64,000 nt of DNA, taken from Paralichthys olivaceus. Taxonomy: Eukaryota > Chordata > Actinopteri > Pleuronectiformes > Paralichthyidae. The notes beneath the pieces were generated by a model. That model had not been told where the DNA came from, did not search any database, and was given only the letters and a program-made list of their open reading frames with translations. A program made the position numbers and the translations under genes. The DNA lies in contig NC_091095.1 in assembly GCF_024713975.1 (NCBI RefSeq), positions 19,521,001-19,585,000 on the forward strand. Direction: 5' to 3'. Below are positions 34,701 to 49,700 of the stretch, piece by piece. The first letter of the stretch is position 1. The number at the start of each line of letters is the position of its first letter.

Positions 34701-37700
34701 CCGCTCGCTTTTTTTTGTTGTTATTTCATATGTCATAAACATCGGACGTGGGATTCGTTCACGTGTGGTTGTATTGTTGATACGTGCACATGACTATGTT
34801 CATAATGGTGTTTTTTTTATGCACATTTAATTTATTTGTATAAGGTTTCATTTAAAATCCGCATTACAGGAAGTTTTCATTGTAAAACAATAAGCTTCTT
34901 TCGTGAGCTAAAGCCTCGCTTCCTTCCTTCTTTAATGTTAGTGTTGCACATTTGATATAGTGCTATATGGTTATTTTAATATTTTTGTTGATAATAAATA
35001 AATGATTAAAACATCAAACTTGGTGATATTACTTCAGGTTGTGTATCAATACCTTTTTGATCATTTTTAGCACAATTTAATAATACAGTGATAATCAAGA
35101 GAATTTGTTTCGTCTCGTTATATGTTGTATTTCTAACTTTATTTATATCAAACGATTTTTGAAATATGTCACAAATGCAAGGCAGTACAGTTCATACTTT
35201 TCAAATCAGTGTAGAATGAATGTACATTGATAAAATAGCATCATGTAACATAGTGACAATAAATGCAGACATGATTTCTGAAATAAGAAAATAGTTGGCA
35301 GTATTTTTTATTACATGCAGTGAAATTTGTAAAAATGCTGGTTGGATTCCTTTAATGACTTAAACAGGGAGAATGTGCTCCTTTTTGTGTGTGTTTTTCT
35401 AACTTTATACTGTGTGTCCCTGTGTCATGGTTTTCATCCACAGAAAGCATCAGGAAGATTATCGATAAATCATCTATCAAGTTTGTTTGTGGCATTAAGC
35501 TCGACACCAAAAACAGCAAAACGGAGGACAGGATACTGGTGAGTGTCTGCGTTCAGCCTGCTCTCTTTTAACCGGCCTCTGTTTTACAGTCACAGTGGGA
35601 TGGTGATGTAGAAGAAATACATTATTCCCACTTCATAAGCAGTCTGATGCATTCATTATGTCTGTACACTTGTGTTTGATGTTAGCCCTAGTTGCAGTGT
35701 AAATGGATCTCAGCCCCAGTGATGATATCCATGACAGCAGAGACAGGAGCTCTCCGTGATTTCACAGTGAGACTGGACGTCTTGGATTCTGCGGTCAGCT
35801 GCTTCACGACCGCTGCTGGTTGCTCGTCAGGATGAATATTGGATAGACAGTATCTGTGGGAGCGGCTGTGGATTCCTCTGTGTCTGCAAGTCCCACTGTG
35901 GAGGCAGTGGGGAGCTGAGCAGCTCGCAGCCTTTGATTCAGGGGTGCTTTCATCAGAGAATATGGGACGTAGATATAAAGTCAATGTGAGTGAGTGAAGC
36001 TCTGCCAGCTATCTGGAAAGAATCTGGGGCAACGAGCTCTTCCACTGTGGACCAGAAATTACACTGGACCCTGGATCAATGCCATGTTTGCACAAGCAAA
36101 CACACACCTTGTGTGTGCCAGAGCTCATCCACAGAGGCTGCATATATACAGCAGGCTGTATTGATTGAGTGCTGCTTTAAAAGCATGTCTGTGTGAGGAC
36201 ACACTCATACAAAGCCTGGAGTTGCTTTTACACTGTTAAAAAGAGTTGCGACTCCTCTTGCACCTCCTGCAATCCCCTGTCTTCGCCTTGGCAAAGCTGC
36301 GCTTTCACTCGATGAATGCTTTAATGATTCATCGTGTGGCAAGGACGGGCAGTTAGGAGAGTTTCTGCATGTACAGACTTTGATATTCAGACACTTTGAT
36401 ATGTCTATCTGCCAGAAACATCTTTTCCAATAATCTCTTTCCAATCCATATCTCATTTGCTGCTTCCTCTTTAAAAGCTGAACTGGAGAGCCAGAGTTCT
36501 CGCTCCTGCTGGGCGCGCACAGGCGACGGGGAAAGAAATTGGAGTTTGATCAAACACCACGGCTTAGCACTTTTTTGGGAAAGCTGAGCTTAAATGTGTT
36601 GAGGTTTTGTTTTGGTGTTTCACAGAGAGATCAGGGTCGGAATGGAGTTGGATGAAGCTTGTTTGGGGATGTGATTTGTGGTTTGCAGGTCACGCGAACT
36701 TATCTCAGTCCCTCACAAAGGCTTCACCCAAACTGTCAAACTAGAGGAGATTAGAATATGTGTCCTGTTCCGGCGCTCATGCATAATTACACGCCACAAT
36801 AATCACGACGTGCGTGTGGTCCCTCTTTGATGAGGGATACTTCAACAAGTCTCTCTCTCCTGCTGCATCTCCATGATTTACTCCTGTTTACTTGAACGCT
36901 GTCTGCTAACCAGCACCCTTAACCCGACGCAACAACGTAATGCGATGCAATCTAGTTGTTTTTAATCTACTCCTTTAGACGGGGTTTGAAAGTGAAAGGC
37001 AGATCCTCCTCTCTCTCGCTCCCTCTCTCCATTTCACATGCACATTGTGAGTGACTGTCAGACACCTCACTTGCTGTGTGGGTGTAAGTGGCTGTCATCG
37101 TGTGGTTCTGACAAGCCTGAGTCAAGCTCATGTCTCCCAAAAAAACACAACAGTGGAGTGGAAGAGCTGTAATTGAATTACTGCTTTTACATTGGGCAGA
37201 GACATGTTGAGGTGGTGGGGGGGTTTGCCCTCAAGGAGTGTTTTAGCGGGGCAATCAGAGAGAATGGAGTAAATGATTGGGAGTGACGGAGCAGAAGAGG
37301 AGAAGAAAAAGAGCAGAGGGCAGTTCTTAGTGGCTGGTAGAGAACAGGAGAAATGCCAAACAACCACCAGTTTGCTTTTTGTTTGCTTCGATGGAGAGAG
37401 ACACGCCGATCGCTTTTTTTTTGTTTGCGACGAAAGACGTCGCTCAGGAAGAAGAATCAGGGACGAATCAGATTTATCCGACAGCTGCGTGACACAAATG
37501 TTTCCATGCCAAGAATAAGCACAGGCACAAGTGCTTCTATGTGCTCGTTCAGATGAGGATGCACAAATGTACCGTCACATCCTCAAATCAACTTTCTGTC
37601 GCTTTAAAATGGTCCCACACATTTTGGACTGAAGACACCAAATAACCCATAATACCCAGCAAAAATGCTAATGTATTATCCAGACCCATCATGATCTATT

Positions 37701-40700
37701 TTCTGCTTTAAGTACAAATGAAAATGTGGAGACAGATACAGCTCACTACATACAATTTGCAGCTCATATATAGGACACACTGCACATCTCAAGTTATATA
37801 AAGTTGTGCAGTGCCTGTTCTAAAGCTGTTTGTTTGGCCTGTGGTGATGCTGGTTGCAGCTTTCTTTTTGAAAGCAGTAACTGAGCCTCAGCAGGTGAAG
37901 ACCACAGAACCCTGCACCTGCTCCACTGCTGCTGCACAAAGAGCTGTTCAGTGAAGCTCGACCCAGTACACAGAACCCTGAACTGGACAATATGTTGTTG
38001 TCATGACTGATATTTTAACTTACGTAGATGAGTCCCAGCCATCGCTGCTTCAGAGCGCTGGTTGTCTGTTTATTCAACGTTTATTAATATTGAACATATC
38101 CAGTGTACAAATCGCAACAAATTCAACACTGCACTTCCCTGAGCCACAAGTCGATAAGCTGATAAGATGAATTTGTCCAGACAGACAGAGATTTGTGAAA
38201 TAAGTAGATAAATGAGTCACTTTCGTGTTTGTCCTCAGCAGGAGTAGTTCAGTGCTAATGTAATTACATCCTGCAGTGTAAAAATGTGTTTTAAACGTCG
38301 CAACATGCCATCATTTCTCAGCGTGTGTGCTAATCTATTAATGTTACATAACATGTCTCTGACATAAAGGGCTTTCAGCTGGATCAATACGTGAATATTG
38401 AAAGGACTCCTTATTTTCCTTTCTTCATTGCCATGGAAACCCGTGGTACTATTTTCTCCCCATGGGGGAATTTGATTGTGATTGAACTTTGTCACAATCG
38501 TTTTTCATTCCCTGTTTTTTAGGTCCTCGCGACATGGCGTCTTTATTTCCTGGCTCCAAAGGTTCCCGCTAAGGTACTTCTGTTCTCACCCCCCTCTCTG
38601 CAGTTAATGTACAGTATGAAGCTTTTCTGTCTCAATGCTGACTGAAACCCTGCCCACTGTATCCGTGACAACAGGTAGAATCTACATTCAACTTCCTGGA
38701 GATTCGAGCTCTGAATTCACACCCTGATCACCAGGTGAACTTTCACATTTACACTCTGCTCCATTGTTTGAGCTGATTGATTTACTGTACATTTGTATAA
38801 TGGAGTGGTTACATCACTGTGGCTTTAAATTGATTATAAGAAACATTTAATGCTTTCACTATTCTGTGCAGGTCATTATCGACACTGACAAGTCCAGCTT
38901 CTGCCTGAGATTTGAATCACGGGAACATGTCAATCATGTGGTCAGCCATATTAATTTCGCTCTCTCTCGAATATTCAACAACTCCATTTTTGCGTAAGTG
39001 TCACCATCTCGCAGGAGAAAATCTGAATTAATGTTCACTTATCTGTGCGGCGTCTGTTATCGGAAGCTTTGAAGAGGAGTGACCTTTATTGGTGCAATTA
39101 TCAGAAGAGAAATGATTCTTTACAGTGTCTGTGTTTCTTTTATCCGTGCAGCCCGTCCATCTGTCATTCTGACAGTGACCTTTCTGAAGGCAGCAGGAAG
39201 TATTCGCCCAGCTCCGAGACTTCAGTGGAAACCCAGAGGGCCTGTGGTAAAAAAGACATCATCTTCAAACATGGGAATCTACACACATGCATACACAGTC
39301 ACACACACACAGATACAAACACATCCATACCAGTTGGCAGACTGAAGAGGAAGTCGACTCACTCACTACACAAATGCTCTTCCAGATGTTCTTTTTAAAG
39401 AGCTTTGTCACACAAATAAAAGACTGTTAATTTGGACAAATGTTTCTGTCTGCATGTTCCTCTCTTTTCCCTCCTCTTATAGCTGCAGGAAGCAGCTGTT
39501 CACAACAGCTTTGATTATTTTTCTCTTCTTCTCTCTCTCTCTTCTGTTTTTATCCTCTGTGCACCCGCCTCTCTCAGGAGGCTTCTCGGAGACCTATGCC
39601 GCTCTGTGCGACTATAATGGCATCAGCTGCAAGGAGGAAGTGCAGTGGGTAAGAGCAGTGGGACTGAGTCACTCTGAGTGCTTTTGAGTGTTTACATACT
39701 GCGCTGTACACAAAATGAGAGGGCGTGGGGGGTGGGGGTCACACACTGTATCAAACATGTGTACTGTTGCCCCCAGGACGTGGACACCATCTATCACTCC
39801 CAGGACAACCGAGAGTTTAACCTGCTGGACTTCAGCCACCTGGAGAGCAGGTGAGGGACGACGAGCAGTCTGTCACCTCCAGAATATCTCACCTCATCTA
39901 CCTCATGTTTTTATCTTTTACAGAGATTTAGCAGTTATCGTCGCATCAATGGCGTACAACACCTGGTTTACTAAACTGTACTGCAAAGACCTGCGCATAG
40001 TATGTATAAGTTTCTCTCGATTACTGTACTGTGTCTGCTGGATTACAGGTGGAGCCTTTAAGCAAAAGCTGTTGTGTGTTTCCATTTTTCCTTCAGGGGT
40101 CAGAGGTCACAGAGCAGGTCCTGCATACAGTCAGCAAATCCTCCAGCCTGGAGGAGATCACTCTGGAGAACGCAGGGCTCAAATCGTAAGTTTTGATTCC
40201 TCATTCATTCTTCTGTAAACATTGTTAAAGGTTCACGCCACCAATGAAGCTCTGGCTACAATGTTTTAGTTTGAAAATGCATCAACTCTGCTTCAGATAC
40301 GTGACTTCAGAGTTTTAGCGCTGCAAAAAGCTTGGAGTTTGGAAACACAGCTGACCCTGTTTTAATTTGAATACTCTGGGTCTGCATGTTCTGTCACAAT
40401 GAAGCCTTCGCTGATTTGTCAGGCTCCTATCACATGGCCAGCATGAGCCTCGGCCACCAGTGTACACGATAATAAATGACAAGTATTGCTGACCCTGTTG
40501 TATTTGCTTATAGCTGTTGTGCAGTTAAATTCTGCAATTTACAATAATGCAACTGCTTACATGTGTAGGAGACAAGCTGTTATTTGAGCAATTTCTGTGA
40601 ACGCTGGCACGTGCATGCCCAGTGTATGTGAATGGTGGATTAAAAATGATAGAGATTTTAGTTTTCAAATGCCGTTTTCAAATGAAAACGTAGAGGTATG

Positions 40701-43700
40701 GATGTAGCCTCAGTTTGCTTATCTAAGGTGTAACAACTGTAAAACATTTTCTGAAGCTCCTGAAGGTAAGTTTCTGTTTTTGAAAAATGATCCTGATGAT
40801 ATTTCAGCCTCTGCTGCTTCAATCTTGACATTTTTTTTTAAACTGAAAGGGCAAAGCTAAATCTCTTGATGCAGTGATCCAATACTGATTTGAGATACAT
40901 CAGTCTGAGACTAACTCCAATTCTTGGATCGCTGTAGTGGTTCCCTGCTTTTCAAATGTGAGAACTGCCTCTCCTTGTCTTACACTTTTTTTGGACCATA
41001 AGTTTGAAGACATGACTTTTGTCTGTCAGAACCTGTGATGGGAACTTTTCACTCAGACTAAGTGATTGATTAATCAGAATGTACGTTGCAGCTCTAATGT
41101 TCTTGTCGGTGTGTAACTGTGGTTCCACCTCACAGAGATTTCCCACAGAAGATGTCAGCTGCTCTTTCAGAGAACCCTGCCTCTGTCATTCACTCGCTCA
41201 ACTTGGCGCACAACTCGCTGGACAACCAAGGTACAATCAAACATCAGCTTCTCTCTCTCTCTCGTAGTTTATTGCGGCTGATGTCAACTTGAGGATCAGG
41301 TCCATGTCTCCGACTCATGAGCCCCCCACATTACATCTCACAAGCTGTACACCCTACGTCCTTCAACACAACCACATCATCAAGGGTCACACATAAATCT
41401 CTGAAAAGAAAATATTGAATAACATTACACACTTGTGCAATGTTAAAGAAAGTGAATTCCTGGTAATGCAATTAGTAGTTTTTGTGTTGTCCTGCAAACT
41501 GACAGACAAACAACGCTGGTGACAACACAACCTCCTTAGCGGAGCTCGAGTTGTAGTTACTGTAGAGTAAAGGCTGCAACAGAACAGGAAATTACATGAC
41601 AAGATCACACAAAGTGATGGTGAATGACGGGTTCCTTGTCTCATTTCCAACTATCTAATGTTTCTGTAGCTCAGTGTTTATACTCTTTGTCCACATTCTG
41701 CAGGTGTGTCCAACTTAATACAGCAGGTGTGTCGCCTCAGCAAGGGACTCCGTCTGCTCAACCTCTCCAAGACCTCACTCACCTCCAAAGGTTTGTTTTC
41801 ACTCTCTGTCGCTCAGTAGAAAATGAGAGTAACAGAAGTAACTAATTCACAAAGATCAGGTGGAAATGAGTTCATTCACCTCTCAGAGCTCAGCGTAGAA
41901 GACGCTTTAGGTTAGACAACAGAAAGACCCACAAAGCCCCAGATAATTCTGTGCCTTGTGTTTTGGAAAAGGCTGCGACTCCACGTTGACTCACGATGTC
42001 TTGTTCTGCCCTGCAGGCTGCATGCCTCCTGTCACTGTCTCAGTTTACCATGTACCCAGTGGAGAATTTAAATATTAGATTGAAGCAGGCAGATACGATG
42101 CTCTGCTTCCCCATCACATCCACATGATACCTGCTGCTGCAGATGTGAATGAATAATGTAAAGACACAAAATGTTTTGAAAGTGTTCTCTGTCGTTTAAT
42201 ATTGTACAACTACCTCCCCGTCTCGCTCCTACTCTCTTTTTTTCCCTTTTAACCATCACCCCCATCCCACCGCCTCTCTCACTCTCTCTCTCTCTTTCTC
42301 TCTCAGGAGTGGTGTCTCTCTCTCAGGCTCTGTGCTCCAGCGACGAGTACTCCAACTCTCTCCTGCACCTGGACCTGAGCAAGAACCCCGGAGTCCTCTC
42401 TGGGGAGGATGCCTCGGTCAGAAAGCACAACACACACACACACACACACACGCACACTGTTCCATTTTTACCCACTTTTCCTGCTCATGACGATGCCGCT
42501 CTCTTTCATTTCCTCTGTTTGCAGAACTTGTATCTCTTCTTGTCACAGCCCAACTGCCTGGTCCATTTAGATCTGTCAGGCACAGATTGCTCCGTAGACT
42601 CAGTGAGTGTTGTCAATGGCTTGGGTAATGATCAAATGTGCCATGTTAAAAAAGAAATGCTTTTCTGTCTCTGTGTGCAAGATTAACTGTCTCCACCCTG
42701 TGTCTAACGCAGCTATTTGGGGCTCTTCTGAGGGGGTGTTGCGCTGATCTCTCCTTTCTGAATCTTTCCAAAAATTCCTTCTCCCACAGGTTAGTCATAT
42801 CTTTTAAGATTGCCTGAACAATAAACCCTGTGGCAAATCCAAATCTAGGAAGACATATCTTCTTTCCTTTCATCTTAAAGGCCTCATCCATCCTCTCTGT
42901 CTCCCTCCCTCGTTCTTTTTTTTGTCTGTCATTATCTTCATCTCCTGCTTAATGGGAAATCAGAAATGAGCTTTATGGCAATCATTGAAACATTGTGTTT
43001 CCTCTCTGTGGGTGTGTCCACCGCGGTTTAAAACCACAACTCTCGGCGCTGCCTGCATAGATAAGACTCATGAATATTTAAGCAGAGCTATCTATCATTC
43101 GACCCCACTTACACCAATGCCTTATTCACTTCATTTCTCTTTCTGTGTCGGTGCTCTGTGCTCAGCCCCTGCACTCATATATACCCAAACACTGTGACTT
43201 CATCTCTTCTGTGTGGTCGGGCCCTTCCCCTCTAACATCTCTCTTTAACTTTTCACTCCTGTGCCTCCTCTCTTTCATCTCATTCAATTTTTTTGTCAAT
43301 CCAATAGAAAAGTGAAGGACACGCTGCCGTTGTTTCGTCAGTTCTTCAGCTCGGCCTTCAGCCTCACTCATGTCAGCCTGGCCTCTATGAAGCTGCCCCC
43401 TGATGTTCTGAGGTACTCCCCGTGTTACATCTTATTACCATTACCCGCTCCCTTTTATTCAAACACCTCCACACTCGTATTGATGTATTCAGCTGAGTCA
43501 ACATGGTGATTATTGCCCTCTCCCCCTGTATTTTTCTCTGACGCTCACTTTCTCTGCTTCCTGTCTCAACAGGGCTCTCCTCACAGGGTTAACCTCCAAC
43601 CCTCATATCAATGACCTTCATCTGGACATCAGTGGCTGTGAGGTAAGAGATCATCCCTGTATCTCTTATCACCTCGACTGCAAGTTAAAGGGAATTTAAA

Positions 43701-46700
43701 GATATATATTTTTCATGTATCGCAGTTTAAACCACTCCCTAATCAGCTTGGCCTCACTCAACACACCAGCTGCCATATTGAGATCATTTTACTGTAGCAC
43801 TGCAATAATCAATGTTTTCAACATCAAAGGATCAAATCATTGTATATCATGTGAAAGACAGTCAGTAGAGCACACACCGCCACCAATGCTCAACAGTTCC
43901 CTGTTGAAACCACATTTCCATTCACCAAACTCCACATTTTTATTTGAATCTACACCAAACTGCACACACTCATAAACATCAGTCCCCTAAACCTGTCTCT
44001 CTCCGGCCCCTGAACTGGATCTGCACCAAATTTGAATGGGTTCCTCCCTGACCCCTATCCCATCTTTCCACCAAGTGTTATGGAAATCTGTTGAGTCGTC
44101 TTTGTGTAATCCTGTTAATAAATAAAGAAACACAATTCGACCGTATTTATCAAATAAACCAAGTGCAGTAGAAAATACAATAATTAACTGTTAAATTAAG
44201 TGTGATTGCTGTTGCAACATTGCACTAATGTACAGTACTTGAGTGAATGTACTTATTAAGATTCATTACACCACCACACTGCCTGTGGTTTAGTAGCAGC
44301 ACCTGTTCAAAGTAGTAAAATGTATATATAAAAGTCTTCTGAGGAGAAATGTCTGGTTTAACTGCCCCATGTTTTTAATCTAAACACTTACAAATATGCT
44401 AATTTTACTAAGTGGGCTGATTAAGTTGTATCAAACCTCCACTCAAGCCTAACTGTGTATCTTTACTTGTATTAGTGAAGCTAATTAGAAGAGAAAGTGT
44501 TTTTCCTCTACCACTGAGCAGAGCTGCTGATGATCATACACCAAGCAAACCTTACTGCTCAACAAACCTTTAAAAACCTTCGACTGACTGCAGAGACATA
44601 AGAAAATACCCATAATTTTTGCCTCACTCTGGAAAAACAGAACAATACCCCAAAGACTGAGCTAAATTGACTCTGGTTCATGTCTGTGCACATGTTAGTT
44701 TTTTCTTTCTGTCTCTCTCTCTCCCCAGCTGAGGACTGCAGGAGCTGCTGTAATCCAGGAACTCTTCCCCCGGGTCTCCTCCATTGCCACTCTGGATATT
44801 TCAGACAATGGTACAGCAGCACAATGCAGCACATCTCACTGTGACCCTGTGAGTGGGTTGTTAATGGATCACATCATGTTGAGCTTTATATATTTGTGTG
44901 TGTGTTGACAGGTCTAGATGCAGACTTGCTCACAGTGCTCCCGGCCCTTTCCAGACACTCTTCCCTCAAAAACCTTCTTCTGGGCAAGAACTTCAACATC
45001 AAACACAGGTGCTGCCATTTTTTTTGTTACTCAGCTTTTACTGCAGTTTTTTTTATGTGTGTACTGAAACATGAGTGAGTGTGCACCAAATATGCCAGCT
45101 TTAATATATTGTGCGTGTGTGATTTTTTAAAATTTTACTTACATTTTTTCAAACGGCTGCTGCTCCTCGGGGCGGACAGCTCACTAGCAGGAGGTAATTA
45201 GTCGTGCTGGCTCACACAGCCTCGTCTCGGTGTTTGTTTTCATGGTTTGTGTCTGCAGGGTTCTGGATGAGGTCCTGCAGAAGCTGGTTCAACTCATACA
45301 GGATGAGGAATGTGTGAGTGATAACGCAGGAAAAGTCTGCTCCAATAAAAAATTTGTTGTCGGTAGCTTTGCTTCATAAAAAAATCTTCCACATAACGTC
45401 AAAATGTGTTTTAAATGAAGAGAAATGATGAGTCTGAGTAAAAGTTCATTTTTTACTCTTGCTCCTCTACTCTGGTTTCCTGGTCCCTTTCTCGTGTTAT
45501 ATTTCCCTGCAGATGTGTCACTGTTGCTCTGTTACCCTGTGGGCCTGGTGTCTCTATCACTACATGCACACATTGTAAATAATTCATACATACAGCATGT
45601 AAAGCTTCATCACTGCATTCTATCCCGTTGGTTTTTCCCTCTTCCTTCTTCACCGCTCAGTTTTTTCTCCCCCCTCTGCCTCATTTATTCCTAAATACCC
45701 CCCGGGACATTTAAACACATGTGTCTCTTTAATGCTTGTTTCCCGCTCTCCCTCTGCAGGCCCTGCAGTCTCTGTCCCTGTCCGACTCGCGCCTGCGCTC
45801 TCGGGGCACCATGCTTGTCAACGCCCTGGGCAGCAACACCTGCCTTAGAAAAGTGGACCTGAGCGGGAACAACATGGACGACATCGGAGCCAAGATGCTG
45901 AGCAAAGCGCTGCAGATCAACACCACGCTCAGGTGAAGTAAACGACTGAGAGAGGGAGGATATGTCTGCAGCGTAACGTATGTGTCTGCTCTATATGAGG
46001 GTTTATATTCAATGCAACTCATGATATTTTCCTGCAGGAGTGTGACTTGGGATCGCAACAACACCTCCGCGACAGGATTTCTCGATGTGGCCCGAGCACT
46101 TGAACAGTAAGAGCATGAACGCATCATCAATGTGTATTTTATATGCTGAAATCTAGGCTTTACTTAAGAAGATACCTTATACGTCAGATGCAAGAACCGT
46201 TATGACACTTTGTTAGATTAATGTTTAGAACATTTAACCACGTTAGAATTTGCAACATGAGCTGTGCAAATTGTTGCTTTCCACTCTGCTATCTTAAATG
46301 GTCCAGACTCACCTTTAGGGTAAGGATGACATGGTTGCACAGATCAAAGTATTACTCACACATTAGTTGCATGGCATAAGCAGGATATTTTGGGATGAGT
46401 TCTGTCCAGTGGGGCTATTGACCCTAACTAACCCTTGTCTGTGTAACCCACTAATTTCTCCTTTTAGTCTTTCAATGTCTCCATCAATAAATCAACCCCC
46501 TGCTCTTCTTTTTTCTTCTTCTTCTTCTGTTCCCTCTCTCAGTAATTTCACGTTGCAATACATGCCTCTCCCACTAAGTGACATCAGCCAGGCGTACCGC
46601 AGCGCCCCCGAGAGGACAGAGCAGGCACTGACGAAGGTCGGCATCAAAGATGAGCCATTATCACATTTTCATTTTCAGGAAGAAAAAAATTAATTCAAAC

Positions 46701-49700
46701 AGATACAACAAAGATGTGGGAGATTAAATCTTTCTTTACAAAATACGTTGTCTTTCTATTTCTATCTTAAAACTTTTTACCATCAAGAACCTCATGAATG
46801 AGCAGAATTTTCAAGGTTCTGAAAGAGAAAACAATGGAGGACAGAGCACATCTTAGGCTGTGTGAAGTTTGTCTGGTAAAGGCCCAACTTTAATAATAAA
46901 GAGATATATTACCATGAAACCCTGCCACTGTGGAACTCAGTGCAGCTCAGTGCAGATCCTAAAAGCATGTCCCTAATGATCTCAGTCCCATTGTTAGTCT
47001 AATGGCTGAGTCATCTTAGCCTTCAGTTTCTATAAGAAAACAAGGAGCTGAGAGGTTTTCTGCAAAAATTCTTGAAAAAAATCGTGTTTCTTGGAAATGA
47101 GACGAAAGCAATCTTTATATTTTGAATAATTCAGCATGAAAAGGAAACGTTGTGTTCAGCTAACAGCTTCTTTCCCTTTACACCGGGTGGGAGTAGTTAA
47201 AGAAAGGCAGAGGCAGATTTGAGTCCTGAACTAAAACAACACACAGTATGTATCATTAATGAAAAGAAAAGAGGAGATCTGCAAAGTGAAAACAACAGTA
47301 GGAAAGCAGCATTTCAGCCTGAGGACATGATACATCAGGCTTTAGGATGAATGTTGATAGCCTTACATGATGAGAAGAGATTGGTAGATGTAAAATCAAA
47401 AACTGTTTAGTTATGTATTAGTATTATTATTATTAGTATTGTTTTTATTCATTTGTGTTTTTTTGTGTCTTCAAAATCTCTCGTCATAGCCATCATTTAA
47501 TGTATGTTCTGACATGTCCTATTGTCTAATCATAGACAATGGTTTCTTGTTCAAGTGTCATCAAACAGTTTTTAATCTATAAAATGAATAAAAAGCTCCC
47601 TAGTTTTACCTCAAACCTTACTTTACAGAGAGCGTCAGTGGTCTGGTTAAAGTAAACAAACAATACAAATACAACATGTAGTTTGCGGGCTCTGAATGTT
47701 CCTGCTTTTGGTCTTCTACTGGTCTGAGGGAAGCGTCTGTTAATCTGCTGCTAATCTTCCTAACCTCATTTGGGAGACATCGTTTAATGCAAGGGTTTGT
47801 TAGATTCATTAATTTCACTCTGCTACAATCTTCCTGTTGTATCATCATTTTTTTAATCCATCTATCCTTCTCACATTCTCACTCTCCTCTCTCTCTCTGG
47901 TGCGTAGATCCAGCGCGCTCTGGTGAGGAACAACCAGACCCAGCGTTTCTCCCAGCGACAGGCCCTGCGGCTGCACCAAGGCCTGGTTACGAGCACTGCC
48001 GAACAGGTAGCCCCAGTCTGTGTGCACCCACCTCTGTGTACATTTATTTAGTGTTTTATGTTTGTTTGCACTCATAACGCTTCCCTGCCCGTCTGTTTCC
48101 AAGGTGATGGAGCGCCTCTGTGTGCGTGTGCAGCAGCAGGTGTGTGTGTTACGAGGTGCCGGGGAGGTGGAGGAGATTCAAGCTGCTAAACAAGTGCTAA
48201 AGGAGGCCAGGAATTCCCGCGCCGTGAGTCATATGAAATGCACGAGTGTGCTATTTTCTTTTACTGATAAACTGAATTTGAATTAATCCTCTGCTGTCCG
48301 GTTCTCCAAGCTCTACCCTTCACTGTGTGAGCTGGCTCATGTGCTGTCCGTGGACGGGCCGGTGCGGCAGCGGCTGGACTCTCTGGCTGGTGAACTTGCC
48401 AAAGCTGCAGATAAGGAGCTTCAGGTAGATCTAACAGCTTCTTTTCACTCTGTGATCCACAGCAGACGAGTGAGTGTCTGATAACCATCGTCCATTGCAG
48501 GTGATCGTCGACTCTATGGTGTCTCTCTGTCGCGAGCTCTGTCCTTTATCTTCTTCTGCGGCGGAGAGATTGAGTCCTCCTCTCTCGTCCGTATCCGAGC
48601 GCGTGTCCATCCCTCGCTCTGCCATTCGGACGGCGCTTATGGAAAGAGCAGCGCAAGACATTCACCGCGCTTTAGAGTAAGAGACAGACATGGAAAAGGA
48701 AATGAGGGAGCGCAGCAGTGAAGGATTGCAGCAATAAGTCTGAATTTGATAAGGAGGTTATTGATTTGCTCTCACTTTTACCAAACCTTTTCCTCTCTTG
48801 TCTCCCTCTTTCTTTCTAACCCAATCTCCTGCAGAGAAGTGAAGCTGTCAGTCGTTTCCTATCTCACCAATTCCATTGTGGACCAAATCTTGCAGGAGCT
48901 CTACACCACCCATAAAACCCTGGTACGTACAAAGCACTTACTGCAGAAGAGTGTGAGACACAAAGTGAATGAGTGACTTTCAAAAGGCTTTAAGAGTTCT
49001 GTCTGTTTCAGACACGGCAGGTGTCTCACCTTAAACGGTGGGATGGCATGTGTGAAGACGGGACAGGTTGGAGGTTTAACAGACACAGAGACTCTCTGGA
49101 CATCACAGATGAGGAGCTTGGTACCAGCATAGTGAGTGTGGACATGTGTGTGTTTTTCTCAGAAAAGGTGCAGTAGCCTACCAGTTCCAAACATACGTTT
49201 AATGGGCTGTTTGCCTGTGGTCTTGTGGTAATACTGGTGGCAGTTTTAGATCTGAAACTGTAAAAGTGACCTTCAGTAACTGGGCTGCAGCAAGTTAAGA
49301 GCTTCCCCACCTCTGCTGCACAAAGAGCTGTTCACCTGTTTATTCAATGTGCGTTGAAGCTCGACACAGTATGCAGAACCCCGAACTGGACAATCAGATG
49401 TACATTGATCGAGCGCAGGTTACCTGTTGTTAATATTGAATGTATTAGACACATCACTTCACCTGTATACACATGCTAAGTGAAAAGCTGATAACAGATT
49501 TAAAGATATGTGATCCACATACAGACAGACAAACAGATTTCAGGATTTAGTAGATAAATGTTGTCCTGCCATTTGTTTTCTTGTATCACTGTCATCGTCA
49601 GTTTCTTTGTCTAAGACATACTTTTAATGAAGGGTGGAATTGTCTTTTTATTAATATCTTGAGTTGGTTTACATGATGAACACAATACTCCGACAGGAAC

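Noticed and set aside
35688..35984. 98-aa minus-strand frame in carmil3 intron 2
   Set aside because: No family similarity. The plus strand of the same stretch is also briefly open, but joins to neither neighbouring exon in phase with a good acceptor.
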